A DNA stretch of 64,000 bases from JBAYIE01 sp965279165 (GTDB lineage: Bacteria > Bacteroidota > Bacteroidia > UKL13-3). The position numbers and the translations under genes were made by a program. Position 1 is the stretch's first letter. The number at the start of each line of letters is the position of its first letter. The stretch spans positions 1,674,001 through 1,738,000 of the forward strand of contig OZ257140.1 in the NCBI GenBank assembly GCA_965279165.1, in the 5' to 3' direction. Positions 17,664-26,589 of the stretch are shown here, one piece after another. Below the pieces are notes generated by a model. It saw only the letters and a program-made list of their open reading frames with translations, was not told the DNA's origin and made no database searches.

Positions 17664-18066
17664 TTATTACCATCAAAATTATGTCTGTGCAATTTCGCAA
17701 ATTTTTAGATATGTCTTCTCCCCAAAACCTTAAAACTTTCCACCCATCTTTTAACAATTGTTGATTAACTTCTTTATCACGTAGCATATTACGTTCAATC
17801 TTGGTAAACCAAAAGTCTTGGTTACTTTTATGGTCGTGTTTTCTGGTTTTCCAGTCCTTACCATGCCAAAATTCACTATCAACAAAAATTGCAAGTTTAT
17901 ATCGCTTCATGGTAAGGTCCGGCTTACCGTAAACTGAGTTGTCGTTTTTTCTATATCTGTAGCCAAGTCGCCAAAGTTCTTTCGCTAATATAGTTTCAAT
18001 TTTGGAACCTGTTGCCTTAATCGCTTGCATATTTTTGCTTCGTTGTTCTTTGGTCAATTTGTCCAT
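17635..18066 (-). CDS. vsr: Vsr very-short-patch repair endonuclease
   Basis: 143 residues: SKNMQAIKATGSKIE, LAKELWRLGYRYRKN, GKPDLTMKRYKLAIFVDSEFW split as KPDLTMKRYKLAIFVD and SEFWHGKDW, then KIERNMLRDKEVNQQL and GWKVLRFWGEDI. This is the Vsr fold, which nicks 5' of T:G mismatches produced by deamination of 5-methylcytosine. In E. coli Vsr the equivalent segment carries zinc-ligand Cys/His residues; here they are replaced (SEFWHGKDW), which is also seen in other Vsr homologues as far as I recall. Directly upstream of, and overlapping, the C5-MTase, matching its function. Confidence 0.93.
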   Translation of the reverse strand: MDKLTKEQRSKNMQAIKATGSKIETILAKELWRLGYRYRKNDNSVYGKPDLTMKRYKLAIFVDSEFWHGKDWKTRKHDHKSNQDFWFTKIERNMLRDKEVNQQLLKDGWKVLRFWGEDISKNLRNCTDIILMVINEIKREYKN

Positions 18067-18332
18067 CCTTTCAAAGTTAAGTCAATAGTCAACTCATAGT
18101 AAAATATAAAATCGTTTGATTTTTAAATAATCGCATACAGCTTGCGGTGTCAAACTTGGAATTATTTGTTTTTGTTAATTCAATAAGTGAGATAACAAAA
18201 TGTGGCCGATGCGGGTTTTCGGAGAAGATTTTGTCCTCATAACAAATTCTTTTTTTAAACCTGTATTCAATTTAATTGGTGGATCGAACAACCCCAAAAT
18301 CATTAATGTTATGGAAATCTAACAACCAAGTC

Positions 18333-18647
18333 TTAATGTTTATATCCATAAATTTTAACCTTGGTATTTTCAAGTTGTCGACTAAAAAGATGATTTTTAA
18401 TAGCCCTTTCTTCAAGTAAGTCAACTTGACGCTTAAGCAAAGTTTCTAGTTTTGCCTTGAGATTTAAGTAAAGGTCTGTGTATGTGTAGTGGTCTTTTTC
18501 CTCAAAGTCTACAACAAGATCTATATCCGATGACCCATTAAAATCGTCACGTGTAACAGAACCAAAAGCATAAAGAGATTTGACTCTGTTTTCTTCACAA
18601 AGTTCCTGTATCTGCTTAATCTTTGGTTCTTCAATATGCATACTCAA
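18333..18647 (-). CDS. MNT-type nucleotidyltransferase, orphan
   Basis: 104 residues with the minimal nucleotidyltransferase motif FGSVTRDDFNGSSDIDLVVDF (key residues G-S, then D-I-D, about residues 29-46). Family members act as antitoxins by AMPylating HEPN toxins. No HEPN frame lies in the 266 bases downstream or the 183 bases upstream. Start: ATG at 18647, or the second Met (18641). It sits at the edge of the defence island next to an unusual inverted-repeat stretch. It is not a recent copy of the MNT gene at 6.2 kb. Confidence 0.82.
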   Translation of the reverse strand: MSMHIEEPKIKQIQELCEENRVKSLYAFGSVTRDDFNGSSDIDLVVDFEEKDHYTYTDLYLNLKAKLETLLKRQVDLLEERAIKNHLFSRQLENTKVKIYGYKH

Positions 18648-18830
18648 ATGTAATGAAAAACTACTTAGTCTCCAAATGCGTATTGGCCTAAACGTTCCGC
18701 GGCCTTGGGCTGGTGCCGACTGCGGAACAATTAATTATCAAGATAAGATAAGAAAAATTGCGGAACGAAATGCCCAACTTAAACGAGTTACCTGCAATGG
18801 CGCAAGACCGCTGTTAGTGGCTGCCTGGTA
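18648..18830. other. Structured non-coding stretch beside defence island
   Basis: Contains the inverted repeat GTTCCGC ... GCGGAAC (about 18692-18727) with a second GCGGAACG near 18758, and then GCCCAAC ... GTTAGTGGC about 50 bases apart (18773-18822). The motif GTTAGTGGC also occurs on the opposite strand at the other end of the next gene (near 19944-19953). This resembles, without matching, an integron-type recombination site. An open frame across it looks spurious. Confidence 0.4.
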
Positions 18831-19949
18831 TTATCTTTCTGGTTTGTCTAAGTATTTCTTCATAATCCAACCTGTCTGTGGTAAGTTGTCTTTTTTGCTA
18901 AAGTAGCTTACATAAATCCACTTATGATGAACTTGCAAAACTGTTACTTCGAAGGCTACGGGAAGTTTTTCAATTACTATTGACTTCAAACGTGGCTTTG
19001 ACATTACGAAGCAAACTCTGTTAGTTATTCTATATTCCTTCCCTTCTTTTAATTTCTTTTCGTAAACGCTAAATTGTTCTTTGATTAATGATTCAACTTC
19101 TTGCTTTGTTGCATATTCAGGCTTAGGTAACCAATTTCTTGCTTCTCCCATTACGGCAAGCATAAAACTCAACAAAGCCAACAATTTCCAAAACAAAGCA
19201 TTAGCATCCGCATCGATTTTATCTACCTTGATTTCAATTCTCTGAAAAAATGCTCTTAGGTCATCTAATCCTTCTTTTGTTACTCCGTTGTTATCGAATA
19301 TTCGTCCATTTAGAGAAATGGCTTCTTCAGTAATTTCTTCAAAGTTTTCTATTAGATCCCATTTTCTTTGAGTTGCTGCAATTGAAGCTAATTGTCCAGA
19401 GATACCACTAACAGCAAACTGCCAATTATTAATTTTAGCGAATGCAGATTGATTTTTAGAACTTGCTTCTGCTATGCTTCGAAGATTTCCAAAAAGTTGT
19501 TGGTGTTGTCTGTTTATTGATGTTATAGCATCAAAAGTTGTTTGGGGAATAGCATATCGCATCGACTTTGTTAAGGCGTCAATTGCAGAAGCAGAAGGGG
19601 CGAATGCCATTTGTTGCTTTTGTATGCTTTTAGCCAAGTCAGCGGCTAAAGATAAGCCTCCTAAGTTCTGTCTAAACCGTTCTTGATGTTGCAAACTTTT
19701 AGCAAGTTTCGATCCAATACTTTTTGCGAAATTTTCTTTTTGTTGCATGGCCTTTGCAACAGCCGTCATCATACTAAGACCACTAAAATTATTAGTAACT
19801 CTTCCTTGAGCTTTCATTATTTCGGATAGTTGTCGGCTTATTCCTAACCCTCTATCAATATTTTGACTTTTCTGGGCCAATTTTATCATGTCGTCAAGGC
19901 TTGTCATTTTCTTGAATATTGTCTTGCTGATATCTATTAAGGTTGCCAC
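18831..19949 (-). CDS. Unrecognised helical-repeat, one-TM, SH3-like protein
   Basis: 372 residues from a GTG start at 19949 (no nearer ATG before residue 15). No family recognised. Residues about 15-195 are helical with a loose repeat of the type LAKSxQxQExFxxxxGxLS, poor in charge clusters and Cys-free, reminiscent of tape-measure or helix-bundle proteins. A single hydrophobic segment lies at about 252-268 (LFWKLLALLSFMLAVMG). After a basic linker, residues about 305-368 look like a bacterial SH3-like domain (VLQVHHKWIYVSYF, GWIMKKYL). The next gene upstream in its orientation is cphA's far end, 45 bases apart in sequence. Its place at the end of the defence island suggests a membrane effector, as inference only. 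Confidence 0.72.
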   Translation of the reverse strand: MATLIDISKTIFKKMTSLDDMIKLAQKSQNIDRGLGISRQLSEIMKAQGRVTNNFSGLSMMTAVAKAMQQKENFAKSIGSKLAKSLQHQERFRQNLGGLSLAADLAKSIQKQQMAFAPSASAIDALTKSMRYAIPQTTFDAITSINRQHQQLFGNLRSIAEASSKNQSAFAKINNWQFAVSGISGQLASIAATQRKWDLIENFEEITEEAISLNGRIFDNNGVTKEGLDDLRAFFQRIEIKVDKIDADANALFWKLLALLSFMLAVMGEARNWLPKPEYATKQEVESLIKEQFSVYEKKLKEGKEYRITNRVCFVMSKPRLKSIVIEKLPVAFEVTVLQVHHKWIYVSYFSKKDNLPQTGWIMKKYLDKPER

Positions 19950-19994
19950 TAACGTACATATTCTCGAACAATTATATCAACCAATACCTACGTC

Positions 19995-22637
19995 TCACCC
20001 CACTTCTCTCGTCCCCAACTCTATCTTCCCTAAATCCTCATCCTCCTTCAACTTCATAATCTGATCCAAAGCATCCGGAACCACATCGCTGCAAATGGTT
20101 ATAAACGCACCTTTGGTAGCATGTTTAATCGCATAATCGATGGCTTCGCTTTCTTTTTTAATGACCGTTACTTTTTTCTTCGGGTCAATTTTATGGATAC
20201 CGGCCATAATCAAATCAATGATTTCTTGTTCGGTGCGGCCACGTAAATTTTTATCTTGGCGTATTACAATTTCGTCGAACATGGTGGCTGCTAATTCGCC
20301 AAGGGCAGTGGTGTCTTCGTCGCGGCGATCGCCTACGCCGGCTATTACCCCAACATGGCGTGCATCAAACTTTTTCAGCATCTCGGCAATGGCAGTAAAT
20401 CCTGCAGCATTGTGTGCGTAATCAATCATCACCTGAAAATTGCGGAAGTTAAAAATATTCATGCGGCCTGGTGTTTGTGCCGGACCGGGAATAAAGGTTT
20501 GCAAGGCAATACGCATGTCTTCAATTTTAAATTCGCGTACAAATCCTGCTATTAACGTTGGTAAAATATTGCCAATATTATACGTTGCTTTTCCGCCTAA
20601 AGTCAAAGGAATATTTACTGCTTTTTCAACCCGTATTTTCCAGGTGCCTTTGCAAATGGTAACATATCCGTTTTCGTAAATGGCCGCCAATCCGCCGCTT
20701 GCGGTATGTTTTTTAATTACCGGATTATTTTCGTCCATGCTAAAATATGCCACCTTGCACTTCAGGTCTTTGGCCATGGCAGCCGTCCATTTGTTGTCGG
20801 CATTTAAAATGGCATAACCACTTGGCAACACACTTTCGGGAACCACCGCTTTAACACGAGCCAGTTGTTCAATCGTATCAATATCCTGCAATCCCAAATG
20901 GTCTTCGTCTACATTGGTTACAATGGCAATATCGCAATGGTGAAATCCCAAACCTGCCCGTAAAATTCCGCCGCGTGCACATTCTAAAACAGCAAAATCT
21001 ACGGTTGGGTCTTTCAGTACAAACTCGCTGCTCACCGGACCGGTACAATCGCCACGCATCATCAATTGGTTTTGGATGTAAACGCCGTCGGTGGTGGTGT
21101 AACCAACTTTATGTCCCATCGTTTTTACCATATGCGCCATCAAACGGGTGGTGGTCGTTTTTCCATTGGTTCCTGCAACCGCAATAATGGGAATGCGTGC
21201 CGAACTTCCGGGAGGATACAACATATCAATTACCGGTTCGGCCACGTTGCGCGGCAATCCTTCTGCCGGATCAATATGCATGCGGAAACCCGGAGCCGCA
21301 TTTACTTCTAAAATTGCACCACCGTTGGTAGCAACCGGTTCGCTAAGCGTTTCGGCCATGATATCAATACCACAAATATCCAATCCAATAATACGGGCAA
21401 TGCGCTCGCACATAAAAATATTATCGGGATGCACCATATCGGTAACATCGGTTGCCGTTCCTCCGGTACTTAAATTGGCGGTTGGTTTCAACCACAATTC
21501 GGTGCCTTTAGGCAAAACGCTCTCTAATGTTAATTCGTTTTTCTGTAAAATATCTTCCGTAAAATTATCGACTTTGATAGAGGTTAATGTTTTTTCGTGT
21601 CCGTAACCGCGACGAGGATCTTTGTTCGTAATATCAATTAACTCTTGTATGGTATGTTTGCCATCGCCTGTAACTGCTGCGGGTTTGCGAATAGCAGCTG
21701 CAACAAATTTATAATTGATAACCAATACGCGGTGGTCGAGTCCGGTGATAAATTTTTCGACAATAACAGCGCGTCCGTATTTTTTTGCTGCCTCTAAACC
21801 TCTTACGGCATCTTCCCAAGTACGAATATTGGTGGTAGCGCCTTTGCCGTGGTTTCCATCCACCGGTTTGGTAACAATTGGATATCCAATGCGGTGAATT
21901 GCTTCTTGCATGCCTTCTTCCCCATATACGATTCGTCCTTTGGGAACCGGGATCTCAGCGGCTTCCAATAAATTTTTAGTTTCTTCTTTATCGCAAGCAA
22001 TATCTACTGCAATACTTCCTGTGGTACTGGCAATGGTAGCACGAATGCGTTTTTGGTTTACCCCATAACCCAATTGCACCAGAGAATTTTTATTCAATCT
22101 TATATATGGAATTCCACGCGCCACCGCTTCATCCACAATACATCCTGTACTTGGTCCCAGACGTTCTTCCTCGCGCATGATACGCAGGTTTTGGATATCT
22201 TCTGTGAGGTCGTATTCCTTTCCTGCAATCAACGCCTCGGCAATCGCAACGGCCGCTTTGGCGGTGTATATGCCGGCTTTTTCTTCCATATAATCAAACA
22301 CCACATTGTACACGCCTTCTTTGCCGGTACTACGTGTTCGTCCGAAGCCCGTATTCATTCCGGCAAGCGTTTGTAATTCCAATGCAATATGTTCGATAAC
22401 ATGTCCCATCCAGGTGCCTTCTTCTACGCGTTTAAAAAATCCTCCGGGTATACCTTCGCTACACCGGTGACTAAACATCGAAGGAAACATTTTTTGCAAA
22501 CGATCGCTAAAACCTGCAATTTTATTGGTGGGATGCAGTTCCATTTCTTCCAAATCCAGGCGCATTTGAATCAGTTTGTGACGGCGAACACTCCAGTAAT
22601 TGGGGCCACGCATAGCTTTAATGTCTAGGATTTTCAT
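19995..22637 (-). CDS. cphA: Cyanophycin synthetase
   Basis: 880 residues, the standard CphA1 length. Order: N-terminal domain (about 1-165; MGHVIEHIALELQ), ATP-grasp domain (about 220-475; GYPIVTKPVDGNHGKG, EVNAAPGFRMH), then a Mur-ligase-like domain with P-loop AGTNGKTTTT (about 488-497), VTNVDEDHLGL, and C-terminal DYAHNAAGF and GVGDRRDEDT. The ATP-grasp site adds Asp to the backbone and the Mur site adds Arg to its beta-carboxyl, giving multi-L-arginyl-poly-L-aspartate. The divergent neighbour 1.2 kb away is cyanophycinase, and an isoaspartyl peptidase follows at 28 kb. Cytoplasmic nitrogen/carbon storage. Confidence 0.96.
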   Translation of the reverse strand: MKILDIKAMRGPNYWSVRRHKLIQMRLDLEEMELHPTNKIAGFSDRLQKMFPSMFSHRCSEGIPGGFFKRVEEGTWMGHVIEHIALELQTLAGMNTGFGRTRSTGKEGVYNVVFDYMEEKAGIYTAKAAVAIAEALIAGKEYDLTEDIQNLRIMREEERLGPSTGCIVDEAVARGIPYIRLNKNSLVQLGYGVNQKRIRATIASTTGSIAVDIACDKEETKNLLEAAEIPVPKGRIVYGEEGMQEAIHRIGYPIVTKPVDGNHGKGATTNIRTWEDAVRGLEAAKKYGRAVIVEKFITGLDHRVLVINYKFVAAAIRKPAAVTGDGKHTIQELIDITNKDPRRGYGHEKTLTSIKVDNFTEDILQKNELTLESVLPKGTELWLKPTANLSTGGTATDVTDMVHPDNIFMCERIARIIGLDICGIDIMAETLSEPVATNGGAILEVNAAPGFRMHIDPAEGLPRNVAEPVIDMLYPPGSSARIPIIAVAGTNGKTTTTRLMAHMVKTMGHKVGYTTTDGVYIQNQLMMRGDCTGPVSSEFVLKDPTVDFAVLECARGGILRAGLGFHHCDIAIVTNVDEDHLGLQDIDTIEQLARVKAVVPESVLPSGYAILNADNKWTAAMAKDLKCKVAYFSMDENNPVIKKHTASGGLAAIYENGYVTICKGTWKIRVEKAVNIPLTLGGKATYNIGNILPTLIAGFVREFKIEDMRIALQTFIPGPAQTPGRMNIFNFRNFQVMIDYAHNAAGFTAIAEMLKKFDARHVGVIAGVGDRRDEDTTALGELAATMFDEIVIRQDKNLRGRTEQEIIDLIMAGIHKIDPKKKVTVIKKESEAIDYAIKHATKGAFITICSDVVPDALDQIMKLKEDEDLGKIELGTREVG

Positions 22638-23828
22638 GGGTAATCAATTTTAGGTTAACGATAGAAAAAGCAATATGCAGTTTACGAATTATTTTGTTAA
22701 AACATAGCTTTTGCAGGCAAATAAGTTTCGGTATGCTTTTTAGAAGTGCTTGTTGTTTTAGTAATAGGTGTTGAAGTGTTGAGGTGTTTCCACCTTCGCT
22801 AAAGCTACGGTGGACGAGTGTTGGAGAGGTTGTTGTTTGGGGGTAATTGTCGTTTTAGAAGGCAAGAGGCAGAAGGCATTAGTCAGTTGTCATTAGTCAG
22901 TTGTCATTATTTTTTGGCTATATGCCAAACGCAAGCTTGTTTACAAAAATCTGTGTAATCTGTGGCAAAATAAAGTGATTAGTGAAAAGGGGTTAGGGGT
23001 TAGTTAACCGTGATCCGTGAACTGTTTTTGGCTTCATGCCAAACAAAAGCTCATTTACAAAAATCTGTGTAATCTGTGGCAGTAAAAGGGGTTAGGAATT
23101 AGGGGTCAGGGATTAGTTAATAGAGATACATAACAATTGCAACATTTTTGGCTTCATGCCAAACGAGAGTCCATTTTATTAAACTTTGCGTTCTTAAAAA
23201 CATAGTAAGTGCTTTGCGAGCTTTGCGGTTAAGAAGAAGAGGTGCAGAAGTTGGAGAGGTTGTTGTTTTGGGGTAATTGTCGTTTTAGAAGGCAAGAGGC
23301 AGAAGGCATTAGTCAGTTGTCATTAGTCAGTTGTCATTATTTTTTGGCTATATGCCAAACGCAAGCTTGTTTACAAAAATCTGTGTAATCTGAGGCAAAA
23401 TAAAGTGATTAGTGAAAAGGGGTTAGAGGTTAGTGAGCTGTCATCCGGGTGTTGACAACAGTGAACATTTAACCGTTGACAGTGAACCGTGTTAACCATG
23501 TGAACCGTTTTTGGCTTCATGCCAAACAAAAGCTCATTTACAAAAATCTGTGTAATCTGTGGCAGTAAAAGGGGTCAGTGATTAGGGGTCAGTGATTAGA
23601 TAATAGTTAACTGTGATCTGTTTCATCGTGATCTGTCATCTGTGTAATCTGCGAAATCTGTGGCTATTAAAGTGATTAGTGAAAAGGGGTTAGGGGTTAG
23701 TGAACCGTGATCCGTGAACTGTGATCCGTAAACTGGTATCCGTGAACTGTGATCCATGAACCGTGAACCATGTGAACCGTGAACCAAGCGACGATTTTAT
23801 ACAATTAACGTAACATGCGAATAACTTC
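22638..23828. repeat. Intergenic repeat field B between cphA and cphB
   Basis: 1.2 kb without a credible gene. A stretch of about 185 bases beginning 'ttggagaggt' is present twice (22821-23006 and 23251-23434), and its first 70 bases occur a third time at 35661. It contains TTGGCTATATGCCAA and TTGGCTTCATGCCAA hairpins (near 22917, 23031, 23150, 23346, 23513), 'aatctgtgtaatctgtggc' phrases, and chains of 'gtgaaccgtgatccgtgaac' (near 23455-23790). A 29-base inverted-repeat sequence at 22791-22819 has its exact reverse complement at 4697-4725. Confidence 0.8.
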
Positions 23829-23860
23829 TTGGTAACTTAAAAGGAGAGTATTTATATTTG
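23829..23860 (+). promoter_or_regulatory. Bacteroidota-type promoter of cphB
   Basis: TTG at 23829-23831, a 21-base spacer, then TATATTTG at 23853-23860, a full match to the TAnnTTTG -7 box. The apparent TTG start codon at 23858 lies inside this box, which argues that translation begins further downstream. Confidence 0.55.
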
Positions 23861-23890
23861 AACGCTTGTAACCATAATAAACAAAGAATA

Positions 23891-24760
23891 TTGGAATTAC
23901 CAAAAGGAAAGCTCATTTCTGTTGGCGGGGCAGAAGATAAAGGCACAGATTTAGAACAAGGTTTTATTCAACGCAATCGTTTAAACTTCTTTGAACTTGG
24001 CATTCTTAAACGAATTGTCGACGAAACCGGAGGGGTTGAAAAACGCATCGAAGTTATCACTACCGCATCTTCTATTCCGGTTGAAGTGGGTGCCAATTAT
24101 ACCGACGCTTTTGGGAAAATCGGATGTAACAATGTTGGCATAATAGAAATCCGCAAACGTGAAGACGCAGCCAATCCCGAATTTATTGAACGCATTAAAA
24201 ATTGCAATTGTGTGATGTTTAGTGGTGGCGACCAATTGCGTTTAACCAGTATTTTTGGAGGCACCGAAATTTACCGGATCCTCCACGAACGATACCACAA
24301 TGAAAGCGATTTTGTAATAGCAGGGACCAGCGCCGGAGCCATGGCAATGAGCAATACCATGATTTTCCAAGGCAAAAGCGAATTGGCACATCAAAAAGGC
24401 GAAGTAAAATTAACAACCGGTTTGGCATTTATCGCCAACGTCATAATCGATTCTCACTTTGATAAACGGGGCAGATTTAACCGTTTAGCCCAAGCTGTAG
24501 CGAGCAATCCGCAATGCACCGGCATCGGATTAGGAGAAGATACCGGCGTGATCATTACCCAAGGAATCAACCTCGAAGTAGTGGGTAGTGGTGCTGTGGT
24601 TATCGTGGATGGAAAAGATATTCGTCATTCCAATATTACCGATGTAGATATCGGCGAACCTATTGCCGTTGAAAACCTTCGCGTACATATTATGGTCCGC
24701 GAAAACCATTACAACCTGCTCGAGCACCGATTCATTGCAACCAAAGAGGTGCCGGTTTAG
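23891..24760 (+). CDS. cphB: Cyanophycinase
   Basis: About 289 residues from the TTG at 23891, chosen because the frame's earlier TTG (23858) overlaps a promoter box and because the family starts right before PKGKLISVGGAEDKG. No ATG is available in the N-terminal region. The serine-nucleophile elbow is AGTSAGAMAMSN (Ser about 147), with VMFSGGDQLRLT and DSHFDKRGRFNRL as further peptidase S51 landmarks. Cyanophycinase cuts the polymer into beta-Asp-Arg dipeptides in the cytoplasm. It is transcribed away from cphA, and the isoaspartyl peptidase at 28 kb can complete the degradation. Confidence 0.94.
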   Translation: MELPKGKLISVGGAEDKGTDLEQGFIQRNRLNFFELGILKRIVDETGGVEKRIEVITTASSIPVEVGANYTDAFGKIGCNNVGIIEIRKREDAANPEFIERIKNCNCVMFSGGDQLRLTSIFGGTEIYRILHERYHNESDFVIAGTSAGAMAMSNTMIFQGKSELAHQKGEVKLTTGLAFIANVIIDSHFDKRGRFNRLAQAVASNPQCTGIGLGEDTGVIITQGINLEVVGSGAVVIVDGKDIRHSNITDVDIGEPIAVENLRVHIMVRENHYNLLEHRFIATKEVPV

Positions 24761-26589
24761 TACTTGTAGAAGGCAGAAGGCATTAGGCATTAGTCAATAG
24801 TTAGTAGTTAGGGTGATTCTGTAGGTTAGTTTTTTGGCTTCATGCCAATCGCAAGCTCATTTATAAAACTCTGTGTCCTCTGTGACTCTGTGGTGAAAAT
24901 CTTTGCGCAATTTGCGGTTAAATCTCCGCGCACTTTGCGGTTAAAAATTCAAACAATAATGTCACCCCTCTGGGGTTTGAAATCTTTAGCTATAAAAAGG
25001 GGTCAGGGATTAGTTAACATTATCCGTCAACCGTAATCCTATTTTGGCTTTATGCCAAACGCAAATACCATTTTTAGAAATCTGTGTAATCTGTGGCAAT
25101 AAAAGTGATTAGTAGTAAGGGGTAAGTGAACCGTAAACATTAGAACAATCCTATTTTGGCTTCATGCCAATCGCAAGCTCATTTATAAAACTCTGTGTCC
25201 TCTGTGTCCTCTGTGACTCTGTGGTGAAAATCTTTGCGCACTTTGCGGTTAAAAATTCAAACAATAATGTCACCCTTACAGGGTTCTGGTTGCGGATTCT
25301 ATATTTTTCTACAATAATGTCACCCCTCTGGGGTTTGAAATCTTTAACTATAAAAAGGGGTCAGGGATTAGTTAACATTTATCCGTCAACCGTAATCCTA
25401 TTTTGGCTTTATGCCAAACGCAAATACCATTTTTAGAAATCTGTGTAATCTGTGGCAATAAAAGTGATTAGTAGTAAGGGGTAAGTGAACCGTAAACATT
25501 AGAACAATCCTATTTTGGCTTTATGCCAATCGCAAGCTCATTTATAAAACTCTGTGTCCTCTGTGACTCTGTGGTGAAAATCTTTGCGCACTTTGCGGTT
25601 AAAAAATTCAAACAATAATGTCACCCTTTCAGGGTTCTGGTTGCGGATTCTATGTTTTTCTACAATAATGTCACCCCTCTGGGGTTTGAAATCTTTAGCT
25701 ATAAAAAGGGGTCAGGGATTAGTTAACATTTATCTGTCAACCGTAATCCTATTTTGGCTTTATGCCAAACGCAAATACCATTTTTAGAAATCTGTGTAAT
25801 CTGTGGCAATAAAAGTGATTAGTAGTAAGGGGTAAGTGAACCGTAAACATTAGAACAATCCTATTTTGGCTTCATGCCAATCGCAAGCTCATTTATAAAA
25901 CTCTGTGTCCTCTGTGACTCTGTGGTGAAAATCTTTGCGCACTTTGCGGTTAAAAAATTCAAACAATAATGTCACCCTTTCAGGGTTCTGGTTGCGGATT
26001 CTATGTTTTTCTACAATAATGTCACCCCTCTGGGGTTTGAAATCTTTAGCTATAAAAAGGGGTCAGGGATTAGTTAACATTTATCCGTCAACCGTAATCC
26101 TATTTTGGCTTTATGCCAAACGCAAATACCATTTTTAGAAATCTGTGTAATCTGTGGCAATAAAAGTGATTAGTAGTAAGGGGTAAGTGAACCGTAAACA
26201 TTAGAACAATCCTATTTTGGCTTCATGCCAAACGCAAGTCCATATACAAAACTCTGTGTCCTCTGTGACTCTGTGGTGAAAATCTTTGCGCACTTTGCGG
26301 TTAAAAAATTCAAACAATAATGTCACCCTTTCAGGGTTCTGGTTGCGGATTCTATGTTTTTCTACAATAATGTCACCCCTCTGGGGTTTGAAATCTTTAG
26401 CTATAAAAAGGGGTCAGGGATTAGTTAACATTTATCTGTCAACCGTAATCCTATTTTGGCTTTATGCCAAACGCAAATACCATTTTTAGAAATCTGTGTA
26501 ATCTGTGGCAATAAAAGTGATTAGTAGTAAGGGATTAGGGAACTGTCAACCGTTAACAGTGAACCGCGATCCGTACCTTACAGAAAACC
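24761..26589. repeat. Intergenic repeat field C with 351-base tandem array
   Basis: Five tandem units start at TTTTGGC near 24832, 25154, 25513, 25864 and 26215 and end near 26533. The last spacings are exactly 351 bases; the first two are 322 and 359 because of small internal indels. Each unit holds two TTGGC-loop-GCCAA hairpins, 'tgtgtcctctgtgactctg', 'tgcgcactttgcggttaaa', two 'acaataatgtcaccc' words next to small hairpins, and 'gtgattagtagtaagggg'. Short frames recurring at the 351-base spacing are by-products of the array. No gene is seen. Confidence 0.88.

Noticed and set aside
18773..18822. Canonical integron attC site
   Set aside because: Only one end fits the RYYYAAC/GTTRRRY rule; the other end reads GTTAGTGGC. 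Kept only as a weak cassette hint.
18580..18906. 108-residue plus-strand frame across 18.6-18.9 kb
   Set aside because: It spans the inverted-repeat stretch and both neighbouring genes in antisense, with no family similarity.
20140..22628. Several plus-strand frames opposite cphA
   Set aside because: Antisense shadows of a certain gene.
25584..26489. Three open frames of about 67 residues at 351-base spacing
   Set aside because: They follow the tandem array unit, contain no signal of a protein family and are explained by the repetition.
24832..26533. Possible CRISPR array
   Set aside because: Units are 322-359 bases and nearly identical throughout, with no short repeat plus unique spacer pattern.
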